Source of the DNA: JAJRWS01 sp039831705
GTDB lineage: Bacteria > Planctomycetota > Planctomycetia > Pirellulales > Lacipirellulaceae
Direction: 5' to 3'
Length of the DNA: 64,000 bases
Assembly (NCBI GenBank): GCA_039831705.1
Contig: JBDOMT010000215.1
Coordinates: 1-64,000 of the forward strand
In this document: positions 1 to 9,644 of the stretch, piece by piece
Layout: each line of letters begins with the position of its first letter
How positions within the stretch are numbered: position 1 is the first letter of the stretch
Translations under genes and position numbers: made by a program
The notes under the pieces: generated by a model
What the model saw: only the letters and a program-made list of their open reading frames with translations
What the model was told of the DNA's origin: nothing
Database searches by the model: none

Positions 1-92
1 ACCCCCCGACAGAAAAAAGATTGAACCAAATGTAGTGAAGACTTTCGAACACAAACCCTTGAAAATAAGGTTTTTCTAGGAGCAAGTGTGGA

Positions 93-150
93 AGCCGGGC
101 TAACGCCCAGCGGCTGAATTTATCAGCCGCAACGCGTTAGCGTCCGGTTT
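93..150. repeat. Dispersed palindromic repeat, family A (copy 1)
   Basis: Two arms of about 25 nt face away from a short A/T centre. The right arm, from 124, reads TCAGCCGCAACGCGTTAGCG and continues into a CCGGTT and T run; the left arm is its diverged reverse complement. The same arm recurs at 44747-44822, 52861-52922 and 61359-61422, always between genes. In this copy the arms are arranged head to head, while the others are tail to tail. It looks like a REP-like or MITE-like element; no function is known to me. The rest of 1-276 shows no gene. Confidence 0.7.
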
Positions 151-276
151 TTTTTCGGGATGACATTGATGGTCACAGTCTCCTATTGCTAGCACACCGC
201 CAGCTCCTCTTGTGAGTCACTTGGGACGTTTCTATACTCCCCAGGCGAAAAATACCCCGCTTACAGGAGAATACCG

Positions 277-1536
277 ATGCACAAATGCATCGCTACGTTG
301 GTGCTACTTAACTTAGCCCTAGTCCCAATTGCCAGGGCACAAGCTCCGGCAAACAATAGTCTGGCAATCAATGCCAACTCTCGTCCTGGCGTGAGCGGTT
401 GGCACTCTTCCTCAACAGCGGGACCGCCCACCAATCAGCCGCCATCTGGTGTTGCCTATGGTAACCGCAAACAACCAACGGCCAGTCCACACGCCTCGAC
501 TCCACGCCCCAATCGGGCCCAGGTCACTGAAGGCACCGGCAAACTCCCTACCGATCACGGCCAGATCTGGCGCGAATACGATATCAGCCCGTACACCCTA
601 CGGATTCAGTCCACAAAACATCCAGAACAAGCTGTGGTGGACTGGATCCTACGTGAAACAGGGTACGAGACATGGCACTCAACCCCGGTAGCATTGCTCA
701 GTGCTGACACTCGCACACTACGTGTTTACCATACACCGCAAATGCAAACCGTTGTTGCCGACATTGTTGACCGGTTCGTGAACACTCAGTCCGACAACCA
801 CGGCTTTGGACTGCGCATCGTTACCATCCATAATCCAAACTGGCGAATTCGTGCGATGCCGTTGATGGAGCCCATTTCTGTCCAGTCACCAGGAGTTCAA
901 GGTTGGTTGCTCGCCAAGGAAGACGCCGCCCTATTGCTTACGAAAATGAAGCAACGTACCGATTATCGTGAACACAGCGCGCCCAATCAGATGGCTGGCA
1001 ATGGACAGTCTTTGGTGATTTCATCAATGCGTCCAAGAACCTACATTCAGGGAGTCTCCCATACGACGACTACCTGGCCCGGATATCAACTTGAACAAGG
1101 TCATCTCAACGAGGGATTTTCCCTGGAATTTACCCCCTTGCTGTCTCTCAACTCACGGACGGTCGATGGCGTGGTGAAGCTGCGACTCTCACAGGTTGAA
1201 AAAATGATTTCCGTTCGACTGGACGTCCCCAGTACACTGGCCCGCAATCAACAGGCTCAAGTTGAAGTGCCCCAGATGACAATGCTCCAAATTCATGAGC
1301 GATTCCGCTGGCCTGCCGATAAGGTGCTCTTATTGAGTCTGGGGGTCGTTGCGACTCCAGGTCCTACCAAGACGAATCCGTGGACAGCTGCCCTGCCCTT
1401 GCCAAAATCGGCTCCCCGTGCTGACGCACTACTTTTCATTGAAAGCCGTGGGAACAATAACCAAACTGCCGCTTCTCCTGGCACGGTCGGTCCCACCGCC
1501 AGTCGTCCACAGCAGACCTTTCATGGCCGTTACTGA
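277..1536 (+). CDS. Exported protein with secretin-like region
   Basis: A 419-residue exported protein of unknown function. Residues 1-22 form a signal peptide (basic MHK, hydrophobic core, ARA-QA cleavage site). A Pro/Ser/Asn-rich linker follows to about residue 90. The middle part (about 105-175) has the mixed alpha/beta pattern of a short N-domain. Residues 285-375 alternate beta strands, with a VEVPQM segment followed by KVLLLSLGVVATPG and a final LLFIESRG strand, which resembles the C-terminal core of type II/III secretin-like proteins common in planctomycetes. It lacks the length and full core of a real outer-membrane secretin, so I treat the similarity as fold-level only. The ATG is preceded by ACAGGAG with good spacing. 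It appears monocistronic. Confidence 0.6.
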   Translation: MHKCIATLVLLNLALVPIARAQAPANNSLAINANSRPGVSGWHSSSTAGPPTNQPPSGVAYGNRKQPTASPHASTPRPNRAQVTEGTGKLPTDHGQIWREYDISPYTLRIQSTKHPEQAVVDWILRETGYETWHSTPVALLSADTRTLRVYHTPQMQTVVADIVDRFVNTQSDNHGFGLRIVTIHNPNWRIRAMPLMEPISVQSPGVQGWLLAKEDAALLLTKMKQRTDYREHSAPNQMAGNGQSLVISSMRPRTYIQGVSHTTTTWPGYQLEQGHLNEGFSLEFTPLLSLNSRTVDGVVKLRLSQVEKMISVRLDVPSTLARNQQAQVEVPQMTMLQIHERFRWPADKVLLLSLGVVATPGPTKTNPWTAALPLPKSAPRADALLFIESRGNNNQTAASPGTVGPTASRPQQTFHGRY

Positions 1537-1684
1537 CAGTCTGTTGATAAAGTGCTTTGTAGGCGAGATCGCGGCCAGATACGTCAAACCAAGAAGCGGA
1601 AATGTAGGCATATTGTTTAACCGCCTGAATTTCCGCGACGCAGGGTTGGCGAATCTGGACCGGTCGTAGCCCAAATGACTTTTT

Positions 1685-1739
1685 CAACGGGCTGTTAAGT
1701 GCCTACTTCTACGTTGGCCAATTATGGGATAGGATCTTA
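1685..1739. repeat. Dispersed repeat, family F (copy 1)
   Basis: A block of about 55 nt containing CAACGGGCTG and GGCCAATTATGGGATAGG. A diverged copy lies at 46481-46529 (CAACAGGCTG and GCCAGTTATGGGATAAGG), also in a gap. The remainder of 1537-1790 has no gene that I can support. It ends in a CTTTCCAC-rich leader just before the next start codon. Confidence 0.5.
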
Positions 1740-1790
1740 AAGATGTAGAGAATCTAACTCCCTTTCCACCTGTCCCCTTTCCACTCGCCG

Positions 1791-3233
1791 ATGTCAACTT
1801 CCACCACCAGTCAACGTCGCCGGGTCGTAATCACTGGGATCGGTGTCATCTGCCCATTGGGAAATTCTCCCGAAAAAATGTGGGAACACCTCTCCACTGG
1901 CCGCACCGGTATCGACGCATTACAAAGCATTCCAAAACTTGAGTCGTTGATAAAATACGGAGGCGAAGCCAAACAGTTCACTGGCCAGATCGACGATTTT
2001 GGCACACTCCGAAAGGACCAAAAAAAGGCTATTCGCAAAGGCCTAAAAGTCATGTGTCGCGAGACCAAAATGGCTGTTGCGGCTGCTCAGCATGCGATTT
2101 CCGATTCCGGCTATGAATCTGAAGAGGCTTTAGCTCGGAACCCTGATTGCCAAAATTCCGAGCGTGCCGGCGTAGTTTTTGGCAGCGACTACATGCTTAG
2201 CCAACCTCAGGATTTAAGCAATGGGATGGTCCACTGTGGTGTCCGACAAAATGACTTCCAATTCAATCGGTGGGGCACCGATGGTTTGAGCCAGATGAAT
2301 CCGCTCTGGATGCTTAAGTATTTGCCCAATATGCCAGGCAGCCACATTGCCATTTTCAATGACCTGCGGGGTCCCAACAACTCACTCACACTACGAGAAA
2401 TTGCTGGCATCATGGCAATTCGTGAGGCCGCCCAAACCATCCAGCGTAATCATGCAGACCGCATGGTTGCTGGTGCTACGGGAACTCGCATCCACCCATT
2501 CAAGACCATCCATGCCATTTTTTCCGAACAACTAGCCGATCCAACCCTGCCCCCTGAACGGGCGGCGAGACCATTCGACCAGAACCGCACCGGCATGGTG
2601 ATTGGCGAAGGTGCTGCCGCTCTGGTTCTGGAGGAGCTCGAATCGGCCCGCTCCCGAGGTGCCACAATTTATGCCGAAATCTTGGGTACAGGCAGCAGCA
2701 CGGTGACAGACTCCAACCTGTGCAGTCAGCGCCAAGTAGCTCTAGCGAATGCGATGCGGTCCGCACTGGTCAATACGGGCAACCTCAATACGGGCAGGCA
2801 GGGAACAAATGGCACTTCTTTGGAAAATCTCGCCGCGTCGGACAACCCGAGGCAAAATCAAATAATTCAAGCGACTGCCGCCCTTGGCCATCTCAACGCT
2901 CACGGCCTTGGAACGCAGCAAAGTGATGTGGAGGAAGCACGGGCCATTGTCGAGCTCTTTGGCCACCGGTCCCAGCCCATTCCTGTAGTCGCCGTCAAAA
3001 GCTATTTTGGCAATCTGGGAGCTGCCAGTGGAATCGTGGAACTAATTGCCAGTTTGCTGGCACTCCGTGAGGGTCGATTGTTCCCATCGCTTAATTACGA
3101 CACTCCCGACTCTCAATGCCCTCTGGCAGTCGCCATGGGAAACGATACTCCCGCAGGACAGAGCTTTCTTAAATCGAGCGTTACTCCCCAAGGGCAAGCG
3201 GCAGCTCTTCATGTCGGCCTTGTAGCCGCTTGA
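1791..3233 (+). CDS. Beta-ketoacyl synthase homologue lacking catalytic residues
   Basis: Thiolase-fold ketoacyl-synthase family member (480 residues, slightly longer than FabF). The N-terminus RRVVITGIGVICPLGNSPEK is classic KAS II. By motif alignment with FabF the nucleophilic Cys is Glu203 (context SLTLREIAG where FabF has SIATACTSG). The first His is kept (His371 in NAHGLGTQQSD). The second His is Asn408 (SYFGNLGAASG instead of the usual TGHLLGAAG). The C-terminal GFGG gate is also absent (SVTPQGQAA). This pattern recalls chain-length-factor or KSQ-type partners rather than a condensing enzyme. There is no ACP, reductase or acyltransferase gene nearby. The start ATG has no clear Shine-Dalgarno sequence and follows a CTTTCCAC-rich leader. 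Family assignment is firm; function is open. Confidence 0.85.
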   Translation: MSTSTTSQRRRVVITGIGVICPLGNSPEKMWEHLSTGRTGIDALQSIPKLESLIKYGGEAKQFTGQIDDFGTLRKDQKKAIRKGLKVMCRETKMAVAAAQHAISDSGYESEEALARNPDCQNSERAGVVFGSDYMLSQPQDLSNGMVHCGVRQNDFQFNRWGTDGLSQMNPLWMLKYLPNMPGSHIAIFNDLRGPNNSLTLREIAGIMAIREAAQTIQRNHADRMVAGATGTRIHPFKTIHAIFSEQLADPTLPPERAARPFDQNRTGMVIGEGAAALVLEELESARSRGATIYAEILGTGSSTVTDSNLCSQRQVALANAMRSALVNTGNLNTGRQGTNGTSLENLAASDNPRQNQIIQATAALGHLNAHGLGTQQSDVEEARAIVELFGHRSQPIPVVAVKSYFGNLGAASGIVELIASLLALREGRLFPSLNYDTPDSQCPLAVAMGNDTPAGQSFLKSSVTPQGQAAALHVGLVAA

Positions 3234-3417
3234 CATACCCCCCAATCCCTTAGTAGAGTGGCCTGATTATGGGCCGCTGTAAATACGTACAAGTAGGCCC
3301 CCAACACCAATATTTCATCAACTTCGTTAACATTCCGCTACGAAGTGGTGAAATATTGGGACTAAAAACTTGGTTTGCCGTCGCGGTGGGCGAATACGCC
3401 GTGGAGAATACATAACT

Positions 3418-4914
3418 ATGAATCCCGCTGAAGTGCTGCGAATCGTCGATGCTATCCACCTGGATAAAAATATCGGCAAGGAAATTGTCTTCGAAGGCAT
3501 TGAGGCTGCACTCATTTCTGCGGCAAAAAAGCACTACGGCGAGGAAGCCGATATTCAAGTTCATATTGGACGCGACGATGGCACCATCAGCGCCACCTGT
3601 GACGGAGAACCACTCGATTCCGAAGAAACCGTAGGACGTATCGGTGCACAAACTGCCAAGCAGGTGATGATTCAGAAAATCCGCGAAGCGGAACGCGACG
3701 CACTTTTTGAAGAGTACAACGAGTTGATTGGCGACATGGTGAGTGGCGTTATCCAGCGTTACGAAGGAGGAGCGGCAACCATCACGTTGTCCAACGTAGA
3801 AGCCATTCTGCCTCGCGGCGAACAGATTCCCGGTGAGACCCACCATGTGAACGAGCGTGTGAGAGCAACCGTGTTTGAAGTTCGCAAAGCGGGCAGTCGA
3901 GTCAAAGTGATATTAAGCCGTACGCGACCTCAGCTCGTCCAACGACTGTTTGAACAAGAAATACCTGAAATCATTGATGGTGTCATCGAAGTTCGTGCTC
4001 TATCTCGCGAACCTGGCTACCGATCGAAAATTGCCGTCGTCAGTAGCGACCAACGAGTCGATTGCGTTGGAGCCTGCGTTGGTGTACGCGGCAATCGCAT
4101 TAAAAACATTGTCGACGAACTGGGAGGAGAACGAATCGACATCGTCCGTTGGGACGAAAACCTGGAGGTACTCATTCCCAACGCCTTGCAACCAGCAGAA
4201 GTGGAACAAGTCATTCTTTGCAAGTTGCTTGGCCGAGCCATTGTCTTGGTCAACGAAGATCAACTTTCTCTCGCAATTGGACGGCGAGGACAGAATGTTC
4301 GGTTGGCCAGCAAACTTTCTGGCTGGGATATTGAAATTATGACTCAGGATGAACTTGCGGAATCGATCGATCGGGCAGTTGGCGGGTTCAGCTCCCTGGA
4401 GGGCGTGAGAACAGAACTTGCGGAGCGTCTGGTTGAAGAAGGATTTCTGAGTTACGATGACTTGTCCATTATCGAGCCGATCAATCTGATGGAAATGGGT
4501 TCCATCAGCGAAGCCGAGACTGATAAAATCGTCGCTCAAGCCGAAGCCAAGGCAGAGGAGGCAGAGGCTGCAGCGACAGCCGCACGCCGTCAGAAACGCG
4601 AGGATGACCGTAAATCTGCACTAAATGCAGAAGCTGGATTGACGGCAACACCTGAAATGACTGTTGCTAAGGAAGAATCGGAAACGCCCGATTCCTCACA
4701 TGATGCAACGGGAGACGGCACAACAGGAGACGGGATAACGGGAGACGGGGAAGCAGAAGCGAGTCTGCCCGATGAAGAAAGTCCGGCAGCAGACTGTACC
4801 TCTGGAAAAGAAGAGACCTCTGGAAAAGAAGAGACCTCTGAGGATGAGAACTCTGAGGGGGGCGGCAGCGACACGTCCGCTAGCGACACTCCCGTAGTGG
4901 AAGACCCTCGCTAG
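3418..4914 (+). CDS. nusA: Transcription termination/antitermination factor NusA
   Basis: NusA binds RNA polymerase and nascent RNA and controls pausing, termination and antitermination. The 498-residue protein has the N-terminal polymerase-binding domain (about 1-125), an S1 domain (about 130-200, GDMVSGVIQRYEGGAATI), tandem KH domains (about 200-340, with GVRGNRIKNIV and IGRRGQNVRLASKL), and a helical C-terminal repeat. It ends in an acidic Glu/Ser/Thr-rich tail built partly from DNA repeats (an 18-bp unit twice near 4797-4832). I chose the ATG at 3418 because NPAEVLRIVDAI is the usual beginning and GTGGAG lies upstream; an in-frame extension to 3370 is possible but unlikely. It heads a nusA-infB-rbfA block; rimP, often upstream elsewhere, is not seen. 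Confidence 0.95.
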   Translation: MNPAEVLRIVDAIHLDKNIGKEIVFEGIEAALISAAKKHYGEEADIQVHIGRDDGTISATCDGEPLDSEETVGRIGAQTAKQVMIQKIREAERDALFEEYNELIGDMVSGVIQRYEGGAATITLSNVEAILPRGEQIPGETHHVNERVRATVFEVRKAGSRVKVILSRTRPQLVQRLFEQEIPEIIDGVIEVRALSREPGYRSKIAVVSSDQRVDCVGACVGVRGNRIKNIVDELGGERIDIVRWDENLEVLIPNALQPAEVEQVILCKLLGRAIVLVNEDQLSLAIGRRGQNVRLASKLSGWDIEIMTQDELAESIDRAVGGFSSLEGVRTELAERLVEEGFLSYDDLSIIEPINLMEMGSISEAETDKIVAQAEAKAEEAEAAATAARRQKREDDRKSALNAEAGLTATPEMTVAKEESETPDSSHDATGDGTTGDGITGDGEAEASLPDEESPAADCTSGKEETSGKEETSEDENSEGGGSDTSASDTPVVEDPR

Positions 4915-5091
4915 AAGACAAGTTCGCGTTTTTCGATCCACGCGTTCGATTATGGTGGAGGACAATAGTCATGGTTTTATGAATGGTATAATTTTAACAA
5001 ATTGATGCTCTCCTGAGCACATCCAAACGCAAGCCAGGCTTTAGTCTTCTGATTTACACAATTTGATTCAGGCTTGTATGGAGATTGTAAC

Positions 5092-8007
5092 TTGGCGGTT
5101 CGCATTTACTCATTGGCAAAGGAACTGAAGATAGACAGCAAGGAGCTGGTCGATATCTGCGCGAAAGTAGGTATCCGCGGCAAAGGGTCTGCCTTGGCCA
5201 GCTTGTCAGACGAAGAAGTCGTTAAGCTTCGCGACCACTTCAAGGGCCCCGATCCGGCGTCAGCGTCAGCGACAGCGTCAGCGACAGCGACGCCGGATCA
5301 TTCTAGCCCGCCCATGCCATCCAAGCCCTCTCGAGATGGTCATTCTGGCAAGATGCCAGTCCTTGTGACCACACGTGCGGACATATCTGCCTCCCCCAAA
5401 AAACGTGATGCGTCCGCCCTAACGGTGGAGCAACCACCAACAGATACCGAAACGAATGTTGTCGCATCCAAAGACTCGCTGGCATCTGCAGACGAGTCCC
5501 ATGAAGCGGAAATGGAAACACCGAGTAAGGCCTCTGCCAGCGAACAGCATCGTGGGGAAGATACAGGTCAGACCCATTCAGAAGACACCGCAAAAGAAGA
5601 CGCCACAGAATCTGAGAACAAGAGCAAGGAGCACCCTGAGGATAGGAAACGATCTCCTGGCCCATTGGCACGAGTCATGAAACGGGGCGACTACATCAGC
5701 CCAGGAAATGTCGTTGGCCGACCTCCTACATTGGGCGAAACACGCTCCGATTCCTGTTCTTCAAAACCATCAACGGGCGCGGGCTCCGGCGGCACGCGTG
5801 CCCGCCCCACGGTTAAGCTGGCTCCCATGCCCAACGCAGCCCCGCCTGAGCCGACCAAAAAATCAAAAGGCGAACCGACCGCGCAAAAACCAGACATGCG
5901 TTTGCCAGCCGATGCGTTACGCGCCAGCAAATCTGGTAGCAAACCATTGACCGCTCACTTGCGGCGTCACGAGCAAACGTTGGAAGAAACCAAGCGACGT
6001 GATAAATCGGAACAGAAGAAGGACGACTCGGACGAGAAAGAACACAGCAAAAAGGGCAAGAGCCGAGCAGGTAGCGGTTCGGGTAGCGGCACACCCATGC
6101 TGGGTGGACGAGAACAACGGCAACTGAGCCGCCAACGCCATGGTCAACGACGTGGCAACAATCGCTTCACCCATCGCATGAAGCGACGTACCCGGCGTTC
6201 CGGTGTGAGCACTGCAGCGCCCCGAAAAGACAAAGTCGTGCTCCAATTGCCATGTACAGTGCGCGAGCTATCCGAGGCCGGTGGCATTCCAGCCACTCAA
6301 ATTCTACGCATCCTCATGGAAGAAGGTGTGATGACGACCATCACGGCCATGCTGGATTCGGAATTGACAGAATTTGTCGCTGAAGAACTGGGCTTGGAAA
6401 TTGAGCTTCAGGCGGCTGTCAGCCACGAAGACAAGGTGCTCGAAAAGTTCTTGCTACAGGACGACAAGCCAGAGGATCTACTCCCCCGCCCTCCTATCAT
6501 TACTTTTCTTGGTCATGTGGACCATGGAAAAACATCGTTGCTTGATAAAATCATTGACATTGATGTTGTCAGTGGTGAAAGCGGAGGAATCACACAGCAC
6601 ATTCGAGCGTACCGCATCGAGAAAGATAATGATTTTATTTCTTTCGTCGACACTCCTGGGCACGAGGCTTTCACGGAAATGCGAGCTCGCGGTGCCAATG
6701 TCACGGACATCGCCGTATTGGTGGTTGCCGCCGACGATGGCGTGATGCCTCAAACAGAAGAAGCAATTAGCCATGCTCGAGCGGCCGATGTACCCATTGT
6801 CGTCGCATTGAACAAAACCGACCTGCCAGGTGTCGACATCAATAGGGCAATGCAAGGTTTGTCGGCCAACGAATTATTCCCCAGTGAATGGGGGGGCGAT
6901 GTGGAAGTCATCAAAACTAGTGCAACAACCGGTGCTGGTGTAGATGAACTACTCGACACCTTACTCACTGTCGCCGAATTACACGAGTTGAAGGCCAACC
7001 CAAACCGGGAGGCCACGGGCACCTGCCTGGAAGCGCAGCAAGAAACGGGTCGTGGCGTTGTTGCCAAGTTGATTGTTCAAAACGGGACTCTCCGTGTGGG
7101 CGACAATATCATCTGTGGCAATGCGTTCGGCCGCGTGAAGGCCATGTATGATACGCTTCATCCCAGTAAGTTGTTGACTGAAGCTGGCCCGAGTACTCCG
7201 GTCAATCTCACTGGCTTCGATGTAGCTCCAGGTGCGGGAGAGCTATTTTATGTGCTAGATGACATTTCTGATGCACGGTCGATTGCCGAATCACGTGCCG
7301 ATACCGAACGTGCTTCCTCCTTAGGCGGCATGGTCACCCATGTCACACTTGAAAATCTGTTTGATCGATTAGAAGTGGCTACCGAAGTACAAACGCTGAA
7401 CATTATTCTGAGAGCTGATGTTCGTGGCTCGATCGAGGCCATCCGTAAAGAATTTGAAAAACTCGATCATCCAGAAGTGAAGATTCGGATTTTGCAAGCC
7501 ACTGTGGGAGGTATTACGGAAGCAGATGTCACGCTGGCAGATGCTTCCGATGCGATCATTATAGGCTTCAATGTAGTTCCTGACGAAAATGCTCGAAGCC
7601 TGGCTGAACAGCGGGGCGTACAAATCAGGCGTTACGAAGTGATTTACAAAATCACGGAAAATCTCAAGGCGGCCCTTGAGGGCCTGTTGAAGCCCGAAGA
7701 ACATGAAGTCGAATTGGGCCGTGCCTTGGTGCAGCTCACCTTTAAAATAAGCCGCATTGGTACTATCGCGGGATGTCGCGTACTTGCTGGAAAAATTGAG
7801 CGCAATGCACGCGCTCGTGTAATACGAGATAGTACGATTATTGGAGACTATCCGATTGATACTCTTCGCCGTGAAAAGGACGATGCCAAGGAAGTCCGCG
7901 AAGGCCTGGAATGTGGTATCAAGCTATCCGGCTATAACGATGTCAAAGAAGGCGACTTAATGGAAGTGTACCGTGTCGAAGAGAAAAGCCGCAGTTTTGA
8001 CGATTAA
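5092..8007 (+). CDS. infB: Translation initiation factor IF-2
   Basis: IF-2 delivers initiator tRNA to the 30S subunit and hydrolyses GTP on subunit joining. Domains in order: a short N-terminal helical module (VRIYSLAKELKIDSKELVDI), a long low-complexity linker rich in Ala/Ser/Lys/Glu (about 60-375), a second IF2_N module (about 385-440), and the GTPase domain. The G motifs are GHVDHGKT (474-481), DTPGH (520-524) and NKTD (574-577), followed by the beta-barrel and C-terminal domains. The TTG at 5092 is chosen because GGAG at 5080-5083 sits 8 nt upstream and the protein then begins AVRIYSL; an upstream TTG at 5074 adds six residues. The gap after nusA (177 nt) holds a TATAAT at 4987 that could be an internal promoter. 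At 971 residues it is long for the family because of the linker. Confidence 0.95.
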   Translation: MAVRIYSLAKELKIDSKELVDICAKVGIRGKGSALASLSDEEVVKLRDHFKGPDPASASATASATATPDHSSPPMPSKPSRDGHSGKMPVLVTTRADISASPKKRDASALTVEQPPTDTETNVVASKDSLASADESHEAEMETPSKASASEQHRGEDTGQTHSEDTAKEDATESENKSKEHPEDRKRSPGPLARVMKRGDYISPGNVVGRPPTLGETRSDSCSSKPSTGAGSGGTRARPTVKLAPMPNAAPPEPTKKSKGEPTAQKPDMRLPADALRASKSGSKPLTAHLRRHEQTLEETKRRDKSEQKKDDSDEKEHSKKGKSRAGSGSGSGTPMLGGREQRQLSRQRHGQRRGNNRFTHRMKRRTRRSGVSTAAPRKDKVVLQLPCTVRELSEAGGIPATQILRILMEEGVMTTITAMLDSELTEFVAEELGLEIELQAAVSHEDKVLEKFLLQDDKPEDLLPRPPIITFLGHVDHGKTSLLDKIIDIDVVSGESGGITQHIRAYRIEKDNDFISFVDTPGHEAFTEMRARGANVTDIAVLVVAADDGVMPQTEEAISHARAADVPIVVALNKTDLPGVDINRAMQGLSANELFPSEWGGDVEVIKTSATTGAGVDELLDTLLTVAELHELKANPNREATGTCLEAQQETGRGVVAKLIVQNGTLRVGDNIICGNAFGRVKAMYDTLHPSKLLTEAGPSTPVNLTGFDVAPGAGELFYVLDDISDARSIAESRADTERASSLGGMVTHVTLENLFDRLEVATEVQTLNIILRADVRGSIEAIRKEFEKLDHPEVKIRILQATVGGITEADVTLADASDAIIIGFNVVPDENARSLAEQRGVQIRRYEVIYKITENLKAALEGLLKPEEHEVELGRALVQLTFKISRIGTIAGCRVLAGKIERNARARVIRDSTIIGDYPIDTLRREKDDAKEVREGLECGIKLSGYNDVKEGDLMEVYRVEEKSRSFDD

Positions 8008-8018
8008 AACATTAGCCA

Positions 8019-8408
8019 ATGACATCTAGACGAGTTTTAAAAGCGGCTCAGGCCGTTCGCGAAGTGGTCAGCATGGCCATCTTAACGGACCTGAAGGATC
8101 CGCGCATTGAGGGAGTCACCGTCACCTACGTTGAGGTTTCTGGCGATATGCGCGTCGCCAAAGTTCACGTATCGGTCATGGGAGACGATGCAGCCGGAGA
8201 GTTGTGTCTGCACGGATTGCAGAGTGCCGCCGGTTACTTGCAAAAGAAAATTGCACGTCGCATCAATACGAAATATACACCCCGATTACGATTTCAACTC
8301 GACATGGGCGTTAAGAAGTCGATTGCGATCACAAAAATGCTAAACGAAATGCTACCAGAGTCAACTCCTACTTGTCGCTCTACAGACGAAATGGCTCCAG
8401 ACGAATGA
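8019..8408 (+). CDS. rbfA: Ribosome-binding factor A
   Basis: RbfA is a small KH-fold protein needed for 30S maturation and 16S 5'-end processing. The 129 residues show the family pattern: basic N-terminal helix (RRVLKAAQAVREVVSMAI), then LKDPRIEGVTVTYVEVSGD, MRVAKVHVSV, and the C-terminal LRFQLDMGVKKSI. It starts 11 nt after the infB stop, so the two are almost certainly cotranscribed. The length is typical. The region after it (8409-8628) shows no gene. Confidence 0.93.
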   Translation: MTSRRVLKAAQAVREVVSMAILTDLKDPRIEGVTVTYVEVSGDMRVAKVHVSVMGDDAAGELCLHGLQSAAGYLQKKIARRINTKYTPRLRFQLDMGVKKSIAITKMLNEMLPESTPTCRSTDEMAPDE

Positions 8409-8628
8409 GCACCGGAGGAACCGCCCCAGTCAGCCGGAACCGATTCACTGCATAAATAAACGTATTAATCCATTCAATCGCCCCCATCCCTCCAATTAGG
8501 CTCCCCAAAAGGTTGTCGCATAATAATCCACCTGTGTGTTAGCTAGCCCTATACTTGAGAGCAATAACCAAACTTGGCTGGCAATTCCACAAAATTCATT
8601 CACCACCTTTGATTGAAAACTCCGTACT

Positions 8629-9633
8629 ATGGCAACATCGAACCGAGCAGCGTTAATCAATAAAATGATTAAGGTTGTCAACAAACATTATAAGTCTACC
8701 CCAGTCCCCAAAGACCGAACACTGTTCGAAAACCTCCTGTATGCATGCTGTCTTGAGAACTCGTTGCACGAATCGGCTGAATTAGTGTTCGAGAAGCTCA
8801 CACGTGACTATTTTGACTGGAATGAAGTACGTGTCAGTACGGTCCGTGAATTGTCCGAGGTCACGAAGCCGCTCAATGATCCTGAAGCCTCCGCCACACG
8901 GTTGAAGCGAGTACTTCAGAGCATCTTCGAAACGCATTATTCATTCGACCTGGAAGCACTCAAAAAACAAAATATTGGCCAAGCAGTCAAAGCACTGGAC
9001 AATTACCGTGGGACGACTCCATTTATCGTTTCCTACGTGACTCAAAATTCTCTTAGTGGCCACTCCATTCCTGTCAATCAAGGGTTGCTGGAGTCGGTTC
9101 GGATTGTTGAAATTATATCCGATGCAGAAGCGAACAAGGGTACCATCCCCGGCCTGGAACGGACCATTCCTAAAAGCAAGGGGGTGGACATAGGCGCCTT
9201 ACTGCATCAACTTGGTGTCGAACTTCACCGTAAACCCTATGGACCCACCATTCGCAACATACTGCAGGAGATTGCCCCTGAGTGTAAATCGCGATTACCC
9301 AAACGGCCTGTGAAAAAGAAAGCCGCTACGACCAAGCCAAAATCATCGAAATCCTCGCCTCCAGACAAAAAATCAGCTACCAAGAAACTAACCGAAACCA
9401 AGCGTGCTAAATCTCAAGTTCAAAAAAAGGCTGCCACGAAGAAAAAACAAGCCGTAAAAAAACCTGGGACTAAAACAACATCAACCTCCCCAAAAAAGAA
9501 GCTGGTAAAGAAAAAGAAAGTCCTCAAAAAAGGCACAAAGAAAAAAGTCGTAAAAAAGAAATCTCGGCTTACCGCAACCAAAAGGAAACATAAGGCTCCG
9601 AATAAACGGCTAGCCAAACGTAAACCAAGGTAG
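8629..9633 (+). CDS. HhH-GPD (endonuclease III-like) protein with histone-H1-like basic tail
   Basis: Residues 1-220 follow the endonuclease III/HhH-GPD fold (LFENLLYACCLENSL, then ALKKQNIGQAVKALDNYRGT, then SIPVNQGLLESVRIV). The catalytic residues are missing. The Lys of the hairpin-helix-hairpin GVGxKTA motif corresponds to Pro131 and the catalytic Asp to Asn150. There is no C-terminal four-Cys iron-sulphur loop. Residues 225-334 are an extreme Lys/Thr/Ser/Pro tail resembling histone H1. An inferred role is non-catalytic DNA binding, perhaps structural. It stands 221 nt after rbfA and 11 nt before yebC, so it is probably cotranscribed with yebC. The assignment to the fold is reasonably sure; the function is not. 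Confidence 0.7.
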   Translation: MATSNRAALINKMIKVVNKHYKSTPVPKDRTLFENLLYACCLENSLHESAELVFEKLTRDYFDWNEVRVSTVRELSEVTKPLNDPEASATRLKRVLQSIFETHYSFDLEALKKQNIGQAVKALDNYRGTTPFIVSYVTQNSLSGHSIPVNQGLLESVRIVEIISDAEANKGTIPGLERTIPKSKGVDIGALLHQLGVELHRKPYGPTIRNILQEIAPECKSRLPKRPVKKKAATTKPKSSKSSPPDKKSATKKLTETKRAKSQVQKKAATKKKQAVKKPGTKTTSTSPKKKLVKKKKVLKKGTKKKVVKKKSRLTATKRKHKAPNKRLAKRKPR

Positions 9634-9644
9634 GAAAAGAACAG

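Noticed and set aside
8405..8455. Short frame overlapping the rbfA stop (ATGA) beginning MSTGG
   Set aside because: Only 16 codons before a stop; at most a trace of a lost gene, not supportable.
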